From Anaerolineaceae bacterium (GTDB lineage: Bacteria; Chloroflexota; Anaerolineae; Anaerolineales; Villigracilaceae), in contig QZIJ01000142.1 in the NCBI GenBank assembly GCA_003598975.1, positions 1 through 46,388 of the forward strand: DNA of 46,388 bases. The letters run 5' to 3'. The notes under the pieces were generated by a model, which saw only the letters and a program-made list of their open reading frames with translations, was not told where the DNA came from and ran no database searches. Of the stretch, positions 1 through 7,748 are shown piece by piece. A program made the position numbers and the translations under genes. Position 1 is the stretch's first letter; every line of letters starts with the position of its first letter.

Positions 1-85
1 GGCGGGGAGTTCGTTCTTCTAACCCAACGCGTTTCCTCTACCTTTGTTTGGACTTTTCAGTTTCCAATTTCACCCACCGCTTATG

Positions 86-148
86 TTACAAACACCAAGT
101 ACATCTATTGTGTACATCCCCGCGCCATCCGCAGGGACAGGGGTTCAT
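86..148 (-). pseudogene. Possible ComM-like remnant (20 codons)
   Basis: The minus strand has an ATG whose first bases overlap the restored stop of the neighbouring helix-turn-helix gene (ATGA). It encodes [11 protein letters not shown] followed by HNRCTWCL and then a stop. The NPCPCG-x-x-GD pattern with later cysteines is characteristic of the cysteine motif in ComM/YifB-type Mg-chelatase-like ATPases. Nothing beyond the stop resembles the rest of that family. I read it as a scrap of such a gene, or a tiny cysteine-rich ORF. The match is short, so chance similarity is possible. Confidence 0.3.
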
Positions 149-572
149 CGCGGCAACAAGTTGACATCCGAATTTCTCTGATCCAAGAATTCGTTTAATT
201 TTTCAGCCTCAATGATGCTCCCTAATCCTGGTAGATTGAGTGCTTCAAGTTTCCCTTTGCGGATCCAGCTCGGATCTGTTTAGACGTGGCCTCGCAAACC
301 TGTGCTGCCTGATAAACCGTGAAATAACTGCCACGTGGGATCGAGGTCGGCATGAGCCTTGGTTCTCTGGTTTTGATCAGATCTCTGTCTCCATTTCCTT
401 CCCGTACTTTTCTGCCATAAGCAGCGATTAGCCGGTAAACCTTGTTGATGTCTTGTTTTGCATCTTCTTTGTCGTACGATGAAATACTTTTCAACAAACT
501 CTCTTTTTCTGAGAGAAACTTGACAAGAGTTTGTGTTTGATCTGCGCTAAGTTCTATTTGGTTTTTCAACAC
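145..572 (-). pseudogene. Frameshifted helix-turn-helix (MerR/excisionase-like) protein
   Basis: A GTG at 572 follows a strong ribosome site (GGAGG, 6 bases upstream) and opens a 116-residue frame that stops at 222. Its end, YFTVYQAAQVCEATS, looks like the start of an HTH_17 excisionase-type DNA-binding domain. Just after that the natural continuation, SWIRKGKLEALNLPGLG and onward, is in another frame and runs to a stop at 145. A one-base change near 265-285 therefore splits the domain. The restored protein would be about 142 residues, with an N-terminal region rich in charged helices (residues 1-75) and a C-terminal DNA-binding domain. It lies 37 bases after the 94-residue gene at 610-894, so the two were probably one small operon. 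A sequencing error is an alternative to real decay. Confidence 0.6.
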
Positions 573-609
573 CCAATCTCCTCCCAACTTTGTCGATGGA
601 GTGTTTGCA

Positions 610-894
610 CTACTTAGTTGGAATTTGGAAAGCCGGCGAGCCGATGCCCAGACCTTCCATCTTCCACGCAGTATCGTTGTGCAGGTGTTCAAGAAGTTCA
701 AGTCCATAACTTGCATACAGATGAGCAACGATGCGATGATCTGCATACCATAGGATAACGCCTCGCCGCTGCCAATCTTGCTGCTGAAGTTGAGTAAGCC
801 AGGAGGGAGGATTCGGTGGGGATGCGAAGTACCCCTCGAAGTTGAGATGGATTCCCCACATGGTCTGATCTAGAACGGTTGAATAATTCTGCAT
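610..894 (-). CDS. Hypothetical protein, 94 aa
   Basis: The frame is open, starts with ATG after a weak purine stretch (AGGCAGG), and encodes 94 residues with many aromatic and histidine residues in the middle (ILWYADHRIVAHLYASYGLELLEHL). No signal peptide, membrane segment or known motif is visible. It stands directly upstream of the frameshifted helix-turn-helix gene on the same strand. A small protein paired with a DNA-binding protein would fit a toxin-antitoxin or similar accessory pair, but no family is recognised and this is only a guess from context. Confidence 0.5.
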   Translation of the reverse strand: MQNYSTVLDQTMWGIHLNFEGYFASPPNPPSWLTQLQQQDWQRRGVILWYADHRIVAHLYASYGLELLEHLHNDTAWKMEGLGIGSPAFQIPTK

Positions 895-1197
895 AGGAAC
901 CTGCCTGTAGTGATGAATTGACAGGATCAGTTTAAGGCATGTAATCTCTGGGATCGGGCAAACTGTTGGTGGATGGGAAAAGTGGATTGATTGTTTACAG
1001 GAATGGATTAAATGAAAATACCCCTATATGTAGGGTATTCATTCGTTTTTGGCTTTATGTTCTCTATATGGCGGGCATAAACCGGGCGGGCCTGAATTTA
1101 TACCCGTATACCAGATATATACCGCGCGGGACAGATAGTTTTCAGCCTGTAACTTTCTCATTCACCATTGAGCCCGCACTTCGATTATAGTTAATCC
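895..1197. promoter_or_regulatory. Divergent intergenic region with short repeats
   Basis: This 303-base AT-rich gap separates the minus-strand small genes from the sensor kinase. It contains an inverted repeat AATACCC...GGGTATT around 1018-1040 and three copies of TATACC at 1099, 1107 and 1118, followed by CGCGCGGG. These look like regulator binding sites for the kinase/regulator operon, possibly autoregulation, but the spacing does not fit the classic NarL 7-2-7 arrangement. No gene is seen here. Confidence 0.35.
1186..1191 (+). promoter_or_regulatory. -10 box of a probable leaderless promoter
   Basis: TATAGT lies exactly 6 bases before the ATG at 1198, and no ribosome binding site is visible. 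With the usual 6-7 base distance from the -10 box to the first transcribed base, transcription would begin at or next to the A of the start codon. No good -35 box is seen. The same geometry occurs before the genes at 7749, 38934 and 46174. Confidence 0.45.
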
Positions 1198-2979
1198 ATG
1201 TCTTTGCGCACGCGGCTGATCATCTTTGTTCTGCTGTTTGGCTCCACGGTTCTGGTCAACGTTTCGGCGGTGATCTACCTGGCTCGTTCCATTTCGCAAT
1301 CGTTGAACGCCATCGAGTTGATCCGCCAGCGGCAGTTGGTGACGGTACAGATGAATGCCCACCTGCGCGATGCCGAGGCGGCCTTATATCGTTACCAGAT
1401 CAATGGAGAAGCAGGATTCAAGATCCAATTTCATGAACAATTGGAACGGTTTTCCAGCGAGATTGCACAATACCGCCTGCTGGCCAGCCAGCCTAACGAA
1501 CAGCAATGGGCGTCCGAACTGGAACGCGCTCACCAGCAGGCGTTGACCACTGGCAATGACCTGATCGACCTGCACGACAAACAGTCTGCCCAGATGGATA
1601 GTTTTATCGCCACACAGTCTGAACTCTCGGCGTTCCTGTCCAGCGAGGCGACCTCCAGCCGACCTGACAATCCCGCCTACCAGGCCAGCGTAGCGGAAAT
1701 GCATGAAGCCTCCCGTTCCATGCTGACCGCGGTGACGGGCTACCTCGCTTCTCCTGACGAAACCAAGCGCGGGCAATTCACAGACGCGGTCGTGTCCTTC
1801 CAACAGGGCATGAACGATTTTTCATCCATTATCCAAACACAGAAGGAAAAATCTTGGGCGGTGGACATCCTTTCGCGGTTCAATCAATTGAAGTTGCTCG
1901 GAACTAGCCTTATCGGCGGACGCGATTTGCAACAATCGCTCTACGCCAACTTCATTTCCATCGTATTCAACGCGGGGCAACAGACCATTGTTGGGAAGAT
2001 CCAGCCATACGAAACGAGCAGGTTCGCACAGGAACGGCAGGCCCTCTTGAACGCGGTCAGCGCGGCGAGCATGGCAAGCATCCTGGCCACCGTCGTCATT
2101 TCAGTGTTTGCCATTTTATTCATGTTTCAACTTTCACGGCAGGTCAATTCACGCGTTACAACTTTGCTCGATGGCGCGGCGCGTGTCACAGCAGGAAATT
2201 TGGAGGAACCTGTAACCATCCCTGGCGAGGATGAGTTCGGTCGGTTGGCGGTTTCTTTCAATGAAATGATGGTCGGCCTGTCCAGCCGCGAGGAACGCCT
2301 GCGCGCCTTGATCGGCAGGCTGGCGCACATCCAGGATGAAGAACGCCGCCTCATCGGTCTCGACTTGCACGACGGCCTGACGCAACTCATCATCTCCGCT
2401 AATATGCACTTGAACGCTCTGAACTCGCAGATCGGATCCAAACTGAACGCACAGTCGCTTCAATCCCTGGACGTCAGTCGGACTCTCGTTAAACAGGCCA
2501 TTGACGAGGCCCGACGCGTTATCTCCGAACTGCGCCCGACGATGGTGGATGACCTCGGCCTCGAGCAGGGACTCCGCCAGTACGTGAACGAGATTTGCGA
2601 GGAGCGCCATTGGAAGGCGGAAATCGTCACCGACACGCGCGGGTTGGAGATCGCGCCCGCGGTGCAGGCGGCCATCTTCCGCATCGCGCAGGAGGCGTTG
2701 ACCAATGTCCGCAAGCACGCGCACACGGAGCGGGTGCGGGTGGAACTTACAGCGGACGATCAAAGCCTGATGCTGCGCGTGCAGGATTGGGGTCAGGGTT
2801 TCGACGCGAATTTTATCGGTCAGGATGAAGCCCAGCATTTAGGATTAGTCAGCATGAAAGAACGGGCGCAGATGATCAATGGCGTCTGCACGATCACGAG
2901 CGAGGTGGGCAGGGGGACGCGCGTCGAGGTTCGAATCCCATTGGAGTTTTTAACGCCGAGGAGCGAACATGGAAAATGA
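1198..2979 (+). CDS. NarX-type sensor histidine kinase
   Basis: This is a 593-residue membrane sensor kinase. A first membrane helix at about 7-27 and a second at about 295-311 enclose a 270-residue extracytoplasmic helical sensor region. A HAMP segment (about 312-365) follows, then a HisKA_3 dimerisation domain with the phospho-acceptor motif RLIGLDLHDGLTQ near residue 390, and a HATPase domain (about 480-590) with DWGQGFD and GLVSMKERA. It should autophosphorylate on the H-box histidine and pass the phosphate to the regulator encoded next, with which it overlaps by 11 bases. The signal sensed is unknown. The downstream tricarboxylate transporter genes and binding protein are plausible targets. 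The ATG has no ribosome site and probably starts a leaderless message. Confidence 0.9.
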   Translation: MSLRTRLIIFVLLFGSTVLVNVSAVIYLARSISQSLNAIELIRQRQLVTVQMNAHLRDAEAALYRYQINGEAGFKIQFHEQLERFSSEIAQYRLLASQPNEQQWASELERAHQQALTTGNDLIDLHDKQSAQMDSFIATQSELSAFLSSEATSSRPDNPAYQASVAEMHEASRSMLTAVTGYLASPDETKRGQFTDAVVSFQQGMNDFSSIIQTQKEKSWAVDILSRFNQLKLLGTSLIGGRDLQQSLYANFISIVFNAGQQTIVGKIQPYETSRFAQERQALLNAVSAASMASILATVVISVFAILFMFQLSRQVNSRVTTLLDGAARVTAGNLEEPVTIPGEDEFGRLAVSFNEMMVGLSSREERLRALIGRLAHIQDEERRLIGLDLHDGLTQLIISANMHLNALNSQIGSKLNAQSLQSLDVSRTLVKQAIDEARRVISELRPTMVDDLGLEQGLRQYVNEICEERHWKAEIVTDTRGLEIAPAVQAAIFRIAQEALTNVRKHAHTERVRVELTADDQSLMLRVQDWGQGFDANFIGQDEAQHLGLVSMKERAQMINGVCTITSEVGRGTRVEVRIPLEFLTPRSEHGK

Positions 2980-3622
2980 GATCACACTGTTAATTGCCGA
3001 CGATCATCCGATGGTACGGGCAGGCTTGCGGAGCATGTTGGCGGATTCGCGCATTCGTATTGTCGGCGAAGCCAGCAATGGACGCGAGGCGCTGGAGATG
3101 GTGTCCACGCTCAAGCCTAAGGTGGCACTGATGGACATCCGTATGCCAGACATGGACGGCATTCAGGCGCTGGAGGCGATCAAGGCCGCCAAGTTGGAGA
3201 CGCGCGTCATCATGGTCACCACGTATCGAAGCACGGCGTATCTGTTGCGGTCGCTTTCGGCGGGCGCGGCGGGATTTGTGTTGAAGGATATTTCGCGCGA
3301 GGAATTATTGGCGGCGTTGTATTCCGTGGCGCAAGGGACTTCGCTGGTGGACAGCCAATTCTTGCAGGACGTGTTGCGCAGTCTCGAGAGCGCGGAGAAA
3401 ACGGATGAATCGCCTGAGGCGCTGGTGGAACCGCTCACTGCGCGTGAGATGGACATCCTGCGCCTGATGGTGGAGGGACTGACCAACCAAGCCATCGGCG
3501 ATGTGCTGGGTCTCAGCGCAGGGACGGTGAAGGGCTATGCTCAAACGGTGATGCATAAGTTGGGCACGAACGACCGTACGCAGGCGGCGGTGAAGGCGAT
3601 ACGGATGGGGTTGGTGAAGTAG
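2969..3622 (+). CDS. NarL/FixJ-family response regulator
   Basis: The 217-residue protein has an N-terminal receiver domain with acidic residues D11 and D12, the phospho-acceptor D56 in VALMDIRMPD, and a conserved lysine in FVLKD. A LuxR-type helix-turn-helix follows (about 150-217: LTAREMDILRLMVEGLTNQ). The ATG overlaps the kinase gene and has GGAG upstream, so the pair is translationally coupled. It is a DNA-binding transcription factor activated by the kinase. Its target sites are not identified in the window. The TATACC repeats upstream of the kinase are candidates. Confidence 0.92.
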   Translation: MENEITLLIADDHPMVRAGLRSMLADSRIRIVGEASNGREALEMVSTLKPKVALMDIRMPDMDGIQALEAIKAAKLETRVIMVTTYRSTAYLLRSLSAGAAGFVLKDISREELLAALYSVAQGTSLVDSQFLQDVLRSLESAEKTDESPEALVEPLTAREMDILRLMVEGLTNQAIGDVLGLSAGTVKGYAQTVMHKLGTNDRTQAAVKAIRMGLVK

Positions 3623-3623
3623 T

Positions 3624-3675
3624 GCCTTCACCCTGACCCTCTCCCGTCCCTCATTAGGGGAAGGGCTGGGGATGA
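3624..3675. repeat. C-rich/G-rich imperfect inverted repeat
   Basis: Downstream of the regulator, a C-rich run (CCCTGACCCTCTCCC) is followed by its imperfect complement (AGGGGAAGGGCTGGGG). This composition is typical of short dispersed intergenic palindromes in many bacterial genomes. Only one copy is seen in this window, so membership of a repeat family is not shown. Confidence 0.3.
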
Positions 3676-3685
3676 GAAAAATTCC

Positions 3686-3727
3686 ACTCCCAAACGGAAG
3701 GGAAGAATCCAGCCGTTTGGGAGTTTT
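3686..3727 (+). terminator. Rho-independent terminator
   Basis: The 12-base arms ACTCCCAAACGG and CCGTTTGGGAGT pair perfectly around a 15-base loop and run into TTTT, then GGTTTT. It closes the two-component operon just before the lyase gene. Confidence 0.75.
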
Positions 3728-3759
3728 GGTTTTAATCCCCTGCCAGTATCCTATACACA

Positions 3760-4647
3760 ATGAAAGCAAAGGCTCTTCGCAACCTTCTTTCCCAGCCTGG
3801 AATTCTGGTTGTGCCTGGCGCGACGGACGCGCTATCTGCCCGCATCGTGGAGGATGTGGGATTTGGCGCGGTCTATGTCAGCGGTGCGGGCATCGCCAAT
3901 GTGCAATTTGCCCTGCCCGACATCGGCCTGCTGACTCTGACGGAAATGCTCGAGCCGATCCGCCGTATCGTCGAGGCGGTCAATATTCCCGTCCTGGCGG
4001 ATGCGGACACGGGCTATGGCAACGCCGTTAATGTGACGCGCACCGTCCAGGTCTATGAAGACGCGGGCGTGGCGGCCATCCAACTCGAAGACCAGGTGAC
4101 GCCCAAACGGAGCGGCCACTTCAACGGCATGGAAATCATCCCCGCCGAGGAGATGATCCTGAAAATCAACGCGGCAGTGAAGGTGCGCAGGAAAATGCTG
4201 ATCATTGCCCGCACGGACGCCATCGCCACGAACGGTATGGACGAAGCCGTGCGCCGCGCCAACCTCTACGCCCGCGCGGGCGCAGACATCCTCTTCGTCG
4301 AAGCGCCCACGCAAAAAGAACAGATTGCCGAACTGCCGCGCAAAATCCAAGCCCCCCTGCTTTTCAATATGACCGAAGGCGCGAAGACGCCCATCATCTC
4401 GCACGATGAACTGCAAGGGATGGGCTATCGCATTGTGATTCATCCGAACCTGGCGATGCGCGTGGCATCGCGCGCCATGCAAGGCGCCCTCGCTGTGTTG
4501 CAAAAAGCGCGTTCCAGCGAACTGCTGATCCCCTCTATGCTGGAGTGGAACGAACGACAGCGCCTCGTCCGTCTGCCCGAGTGGGAGGCGCTTGACAACG
4601 AATTGAGCCGCTTCAAACCAGCGGATTCAAGAAATTCAATTCACTAA
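3760..4647 (+). CDS. Isocitrate lyase/PEP mutase-family enzyme
   Basis: The 295-residue protein is a full-length member of the isocitrate lyase/phosphoenolpyruvate mutase superfamily, a TIM-barrel family that makes or breaks C-C or P-C bonds in 2-oxo-acids and methylcitrate-like substrates. Metal and substrate motifs are visible: DADTGYG at 82-88 and LED at 109-111. The loop that in methylisocitrate lyases carries the catalytic cysteine (KRCGH) reads KRSGHF here, with Ser at 118. This makes true lyase activity less likely and an oxaloacetate decarboxylase-like or other activity more likely. It sits 13 bases before tctC, so it probably works on the acid imported by the TctABC system. No clear ribosome site precedes the ATG. 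Confidence 0.8.
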   Translation: MKAKALRNLLSQPGILVVPGATDALSARIVEDVGFGAVYVSGAGIANVQFALPDIGLLTLTEMLEPIRRIVEAVNIPVLADADTGYGNAVNVTRTVQVYEDAGVAAIQLEDQVTPKRSGHFNGMEIIPAEEMILKINAAVKVRRKMLIIARTDAIATNGMDEAVRRANLYARAGADILFVEAPTQKEQIAELPRKIQAPLLFNMTEGAKTPIISHDELQGMGYRIVIHPNLAMRVASRAMQGALAVLQKARSSELLIPSMLEWNERQRLVRLPEWEALDNELSRFKPADSRNSIH

Positions 4648-4660
4648 AGGAGAAGAAAAA

Positions 4661-5644
4661 ATGAATCGTAAGTTGAACGTGTTCCTGTCCCTGGCGCTCG
4701 CGCTCGCCTTCGTGCTGGCCGCTTGCGCCCCTGCCGCAGGCTCGGCAGTCACGTATCCTACAGAGACAATCAATATCATGGCACCTGCATCACCGGGCGG
4801 TGGCTGGGATGGAACAGCCAGGGCCATGCAACCTGTCATTGCAAGTGTTACAGGACAGACCGTCCAGGTCTATAATGTTTCTGGCGCGGGCGGCACGGTT
4901 GGCCTGGCGCAATTTGTCAGTGAGGCGAAGGGCAATCCCCACGAATTGATGGTGGGTGGCCTGGTGATGGTTGGAGCGATCCAAACCAACAAATCACCGG
5001 TGAACCTGACACAAGTTACGCCCATTGCGCTTTTGACCGCTGAGGCAGAGGCCATTGTTGTGCCAGCCGATTCGAAATATGAGACCCTCCAACAACTCGT
5101 TGACGACTTCAAAGCCGACCCCACAGCCATCAGTTGGGGCGGAGGCTCGGCTGGCGGAACGGATCACATCCTCGTCGGTTTGATTGCCAAGGAAGTTGGC
5201 GTTGACCCGGACAAGATCAACTACATTGCCCATTCCGGTGGCGGCGAAGCGGTTGCGGCCATCCTTTCGGGGGCGGTTACCGCTGGAGTGTCTGGACTCT
5301 CCGAATTTACGGATCAGGTGGAAGCGGGAACGATGCGCCTTCTGGCTGTATCCAGCGAGGAGCGTCTGGCAGGCGTGGATGCTCCAACCATCAAAGAGGC
5401 AGGTGTGAATGTCGCGCTCATGAACTGGCGCGCAGTCTTTGGCGCCCCGGACCTCACCACCGAACAGCGTGATGCGGTCGTGGCGGTCATCGAAAAGATG
5501 CACGACAGCCCAGAATGGCAACAGGCCCTGGAGACGAACGGCTGGTCCGATTTCTTCAAGTCTGGCGATGAATTTGATGCCTTCCTTACTGCCGAGATCA
5601 CGCGCATCGAAGGTGTGCTGCGTGATATTGGACTGATCGAATGA
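4661..5644 (+). CDS. TctC-type periplasmic binding lipoprotein
   Basis: This 327-residue protein starts with a lipoprotein signal (FVLAAC, modified Cys near residue 21) and then has the Bug/TctC fold. The conserved start of mature Bug proteins, YPTETINIMAPASPGGGWD, and the later GGG and HSGGGEA substrate loop are visible. It captures a carboxylate (tricarboxylate-like or related) for the tripartite tricarboxylate transporter. The ATG follows AAAGGAGAAG at good spacing. Its stop overlaps the tctB start (ATGA), and the partner membrane genes follow. The substrate cannot be told from sequence. Confidence 0.88.
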   Translation: MNRKLNVFLSLALALAFVLAACAPAAGSAVTYPTETINIMAPASPGGGWDGTARAMQPVIASVTGQTVQVYNVSGAGGTVGLAQFVSEAKGNPHELMVGGLVMVGAIQTNKSPVNLTQVTPIALLTAEAEAIVVPADSKYETLQQLVDDFKADPTAISWGGGSAGGTDHILVGLIAKEVGVDPDKINYIAHSGGGEAVAAILSGAVTAGVSGLSEFTDQVEAGTMRLLAVSSEERLAGVDAPTIKEAGVNVALMNWRAVFGAPDLTTEQRDAVVAVIEKMHDSPEWQQALETNGWSDFFKSGDEFDAFLTAEITRIEGVLRDIGLIE

Positions 5645-6156
5645 CGTCGGGTAACGACTCGAAACCCGCATTCTCAACCCGTGCGCTATTCAGTCTGCGC
5701 GCTGTGGCATTGACTGTGATCATCCTGGGTGGGATTATTCTCACCCAGGTATCACAGATTGGAACGGGTGCAGGTTTCATCGTAGTGGGACCACGCGTTT
5801 TCCCAACAGCCATTGGGATCGGTATCCTGATTCTCGGTTTCCTGTTTTTACTGAGGACCACAGTTGTGTTGGACAACGATCTCGTGGCGGATGTTGTGTC
5901 TGAAAACGCAACTACAGACTGGACCACGACCATGCTGACCCTGCTTTCGCTCGTGGCGTACGCCTCCCTGCTTCATCCGCTGGGTTATGCCATTGCCACT
6001 GCCTTTTTTTTTCCAGTCATTGGGCGCATTCTGGGCAGTACCCAATTGAGACGCGATATCATTGTGGGCGTGGCGCTGGGACTTGTCATCTACCTGGCTT
6101 TCACCCGTGTTCTCGGCGTGCGACTCCCAGCCGGGTTACTCACAGGCATCTTGTGA
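5641..6156 (+). CDS. TctB-type small membrane subunit
   Basis: The 171-residue protein has four hydrophobic segments (about 14-32, 40-62, 92-110, 118-160) and the position between tctC and tctA expected of TctB, the poorly conserved small subunit of tripartite tricarboxylate transporters. The [20 protein letters not shown] segment after the first helix fits the family pattern. The start overlaps the tctC stop. It assembles with TctA in the cytoplasmic membrane. Confidence 0.85.
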   Translation: MTSGNDSKPAFSTRALFSLRAVALTVIILGGIILTQVSQIGTGAGFIVVGPRVFPTAIGIGILILGFLFLLRTTVVLDNDLVADVVSENATTDWTTTMLTLLSLVAYASLLHPLGYAIATAFFFPVIGRILGSTQLRRDIIVGVALGLVIYLAFTRVLGVRLPAGLLTGIL

Positions 6157-6166
6157 GGATCTCATT

Positions 6167-7705
6167 ATGGATGTCTTGACCAACCTATTACACGGTTTTG
6201 CCAGCGCGTTAACCCTCCAGTATCTGCTTCTGGCGGCTCTCGGCGTTACGCTGGGAACCGCCATTGGCGTTCTGCCGGGCATCGGTCCCGCCTTGACCGT
6301 GGCATTGCTGTTACCGCTCACCTACAATTTCGACCCGACCGGCGCGCTCATCATGTTTGCGGGCATCTACTACGGCGGGATGTACGGCGGTTCCACCACA
6401 TCCATCCTGTTGAACACGCCCGGCGAATCGGCTTCGGTGGCGACCACGTTCGAGGGATTTGCCATGGCAAAGTCGGGACGCGGCGGCGCAGCTCTAGCCA
6501 CCGCCGCGATTGGCTCCTTCGTTGCGGGGACCATCTCCACCCTGTTACTGACATTTGTGGCCCCGGTCATTGCCAGACTCGCCCTGCTGTTCCAGCCCGC
6601 CGATTATTTTTCATTGACAGTGCTGGCCTTCATGAGTGTTACAGCGCTGGTGGGAAAATCCTTCTTGAGAGGAATGGTCAGCCTATTCATCGGTCTGTTC
6701 ATTGGGCTGATCGGCATTGATGTGTTGACAGGCCAGCCGCGCCTAACCTTTGGCCTGACCGAACTCCTGGATGGCATTGATGTTGTTGTGGTGGCTGTAG
6801 GTCTCTTCGCGGTCGGCGAGGCGTTGTATGTTGCCTCTCAAATGCGGCATACCAAAGAAGAAATCCTACCCGTAAAAAGCCGCGTCGGGATGACCCGCGA
6901 AGAATGGCGGCGGTCATGGCCTGCCTGGCTGCGCGGCACGCTGATTGGGTTCCCGTTCGGAGCCTTACCCGCGGGCGGTGCTGAAATTCCAACTTTCCTG
7001 AGTTACACCACCGAAAAGCGTCTATCGAAGAATAAAGCAGAATGGGGACATGGGGCTATCGAGGGTGTGGCTGGACCCGAAGCGGCCAACAATGCAGCAT
7101 TCTCCGGCGTGCTTGTCCCGTTGCTCACGCTGGGTCTCCCCACCTCCGCCACTGCCGCCATCCTGCTGGTTGCATTCCAGATTTATAATCTACAGCCCGG
7201 GCCGTTGCTGTTCCAAAAATCACCGGAACTGGTCTGGGCGCTGATTGCCAGTCTTTACATCGGAAATGTGATGTTGTTGATCCTGAACCTGCCATTGATC
7301 CGCATCTGGATCAAGATTCTGGCGATCCCGCGGGCTGTGCTCTATGCAGGGATTCTTGTGTTTGGCACCTTGGGAGTGTACAGCATCTCCAACAGTTTCA
7401 TGGATGTGATGATCATGTACGCGATCGGCGTGTTGGGCTTTTTTATGCGCCGCTACGGATTCCCGGTCGGGCCGACCATCCTCGGCGTGATCCTCCTGCC
7501 GATGGCCGAAGCCCAATTCCGCCGCGCCCTCTCGATCAGTCAAGGCGACCCGAGCGTGTTCTTTACCCGTCCCCTCTCGCTGGGGCTTCTGCTGGCCGCC
7601 ACGGCCGCTGTCATCCTGCCGTACATTCCAGCGCTGATTGCGCGGCTCAGGCGGAAACCGGTCAAGGTAGACCGCGTAGTCTTTGGAGATGGACAGGAGG
7701 ATTGA
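6167..7705 (+). CDS. TctA-type large membrane transporter subunit
   Basis: The 512-residue protein has about 12 membrane helices and the family signature loops: [20 protein letters not shown] near the N-terminus, then [20 protein letters not shown], and later [17 protein letters not shown]. It is the transport channel of a TctABC system. I chose the ATG at 6167 because a GAGG ribosome site stands 8 bases upstream and the family starts with this segment. An open extension to 6062 would overlap tctB and lacks family similarity. Secondary, ion-driven uptake of the ligand bound by TctC is expected. Confidence 0.92.
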   Translation: MDVLTNLLHGFASALTLQYLLLAALGVTLGTAIGVLPGIGPALTVALLLPLTYNFDPTGALIMFAGIYYGGMYGGSTTSILLNTPGESASVATTFEGFAMAKSGRGGAALATAAIGSFVAGTISTLLLTFVAPVIARLALLFQPADYFSLTVLAFMSVTALVGKSFLRGMVSLFIGLFIGLIGIDVLTGQPRLTFGLTELLDGIDVVVVAVGLFAVGEALYVASQMRHTKEEILPVKSRVGMTREEWRRSWPAWLRGTLIGFPFGALPAGGAEIPTFLSYTTEKRLSKNKAEWGHGAIEGVAGPEAANNAAFSGVLVPLLTLGLPTSATAAILLVAFQIYNLQPGPLLFQKSPELVWALIASLYIGNVMLLILNLPLIRIWIKILAIPRAVLYAGILVFGTLGVYSISNSFMDVMIMYAIGVLGFFMRRYGFPVGPTILGVILLPMAEAQFRRALSISQGDPSVFFTRPLSLGLLLAATAAVILPYIPALIARLRRKPVKVDRVVFGDGQED

Positions 7706-7736
7706 GACCAGGGTAGCAGTTATTGCGGCAAGCAGA

Positions 7737-7742
7737 TAGAAT
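7737..7742 (+). promoter_or_regulatory. -10 box of a probable leaderless promoter
   Basis: TAGAAT stands exactly 6 bases before the ATG at 7749. No ribosome binding site is present in the gap after tctA, so the gene may be read from its own leaderless transcript. No -35 box is obvious. Confidence 0.4.
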
Positions 7743-7748
7743 CAAAAT

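Noticed and set aside
1018-1040. NarL-type 7-2-7 site upstream of the first kinase
   Set aside because: One heptamer fits TACYYMT, but the inverted partner is at the wrong distance. Reported only as an inverted repeat.
6062-6166. Longer start for tctA
   Set aside because: The extension overlaps tctB in another frame, has no family similarity, and the ATG at 6167 has a good ribosome site.
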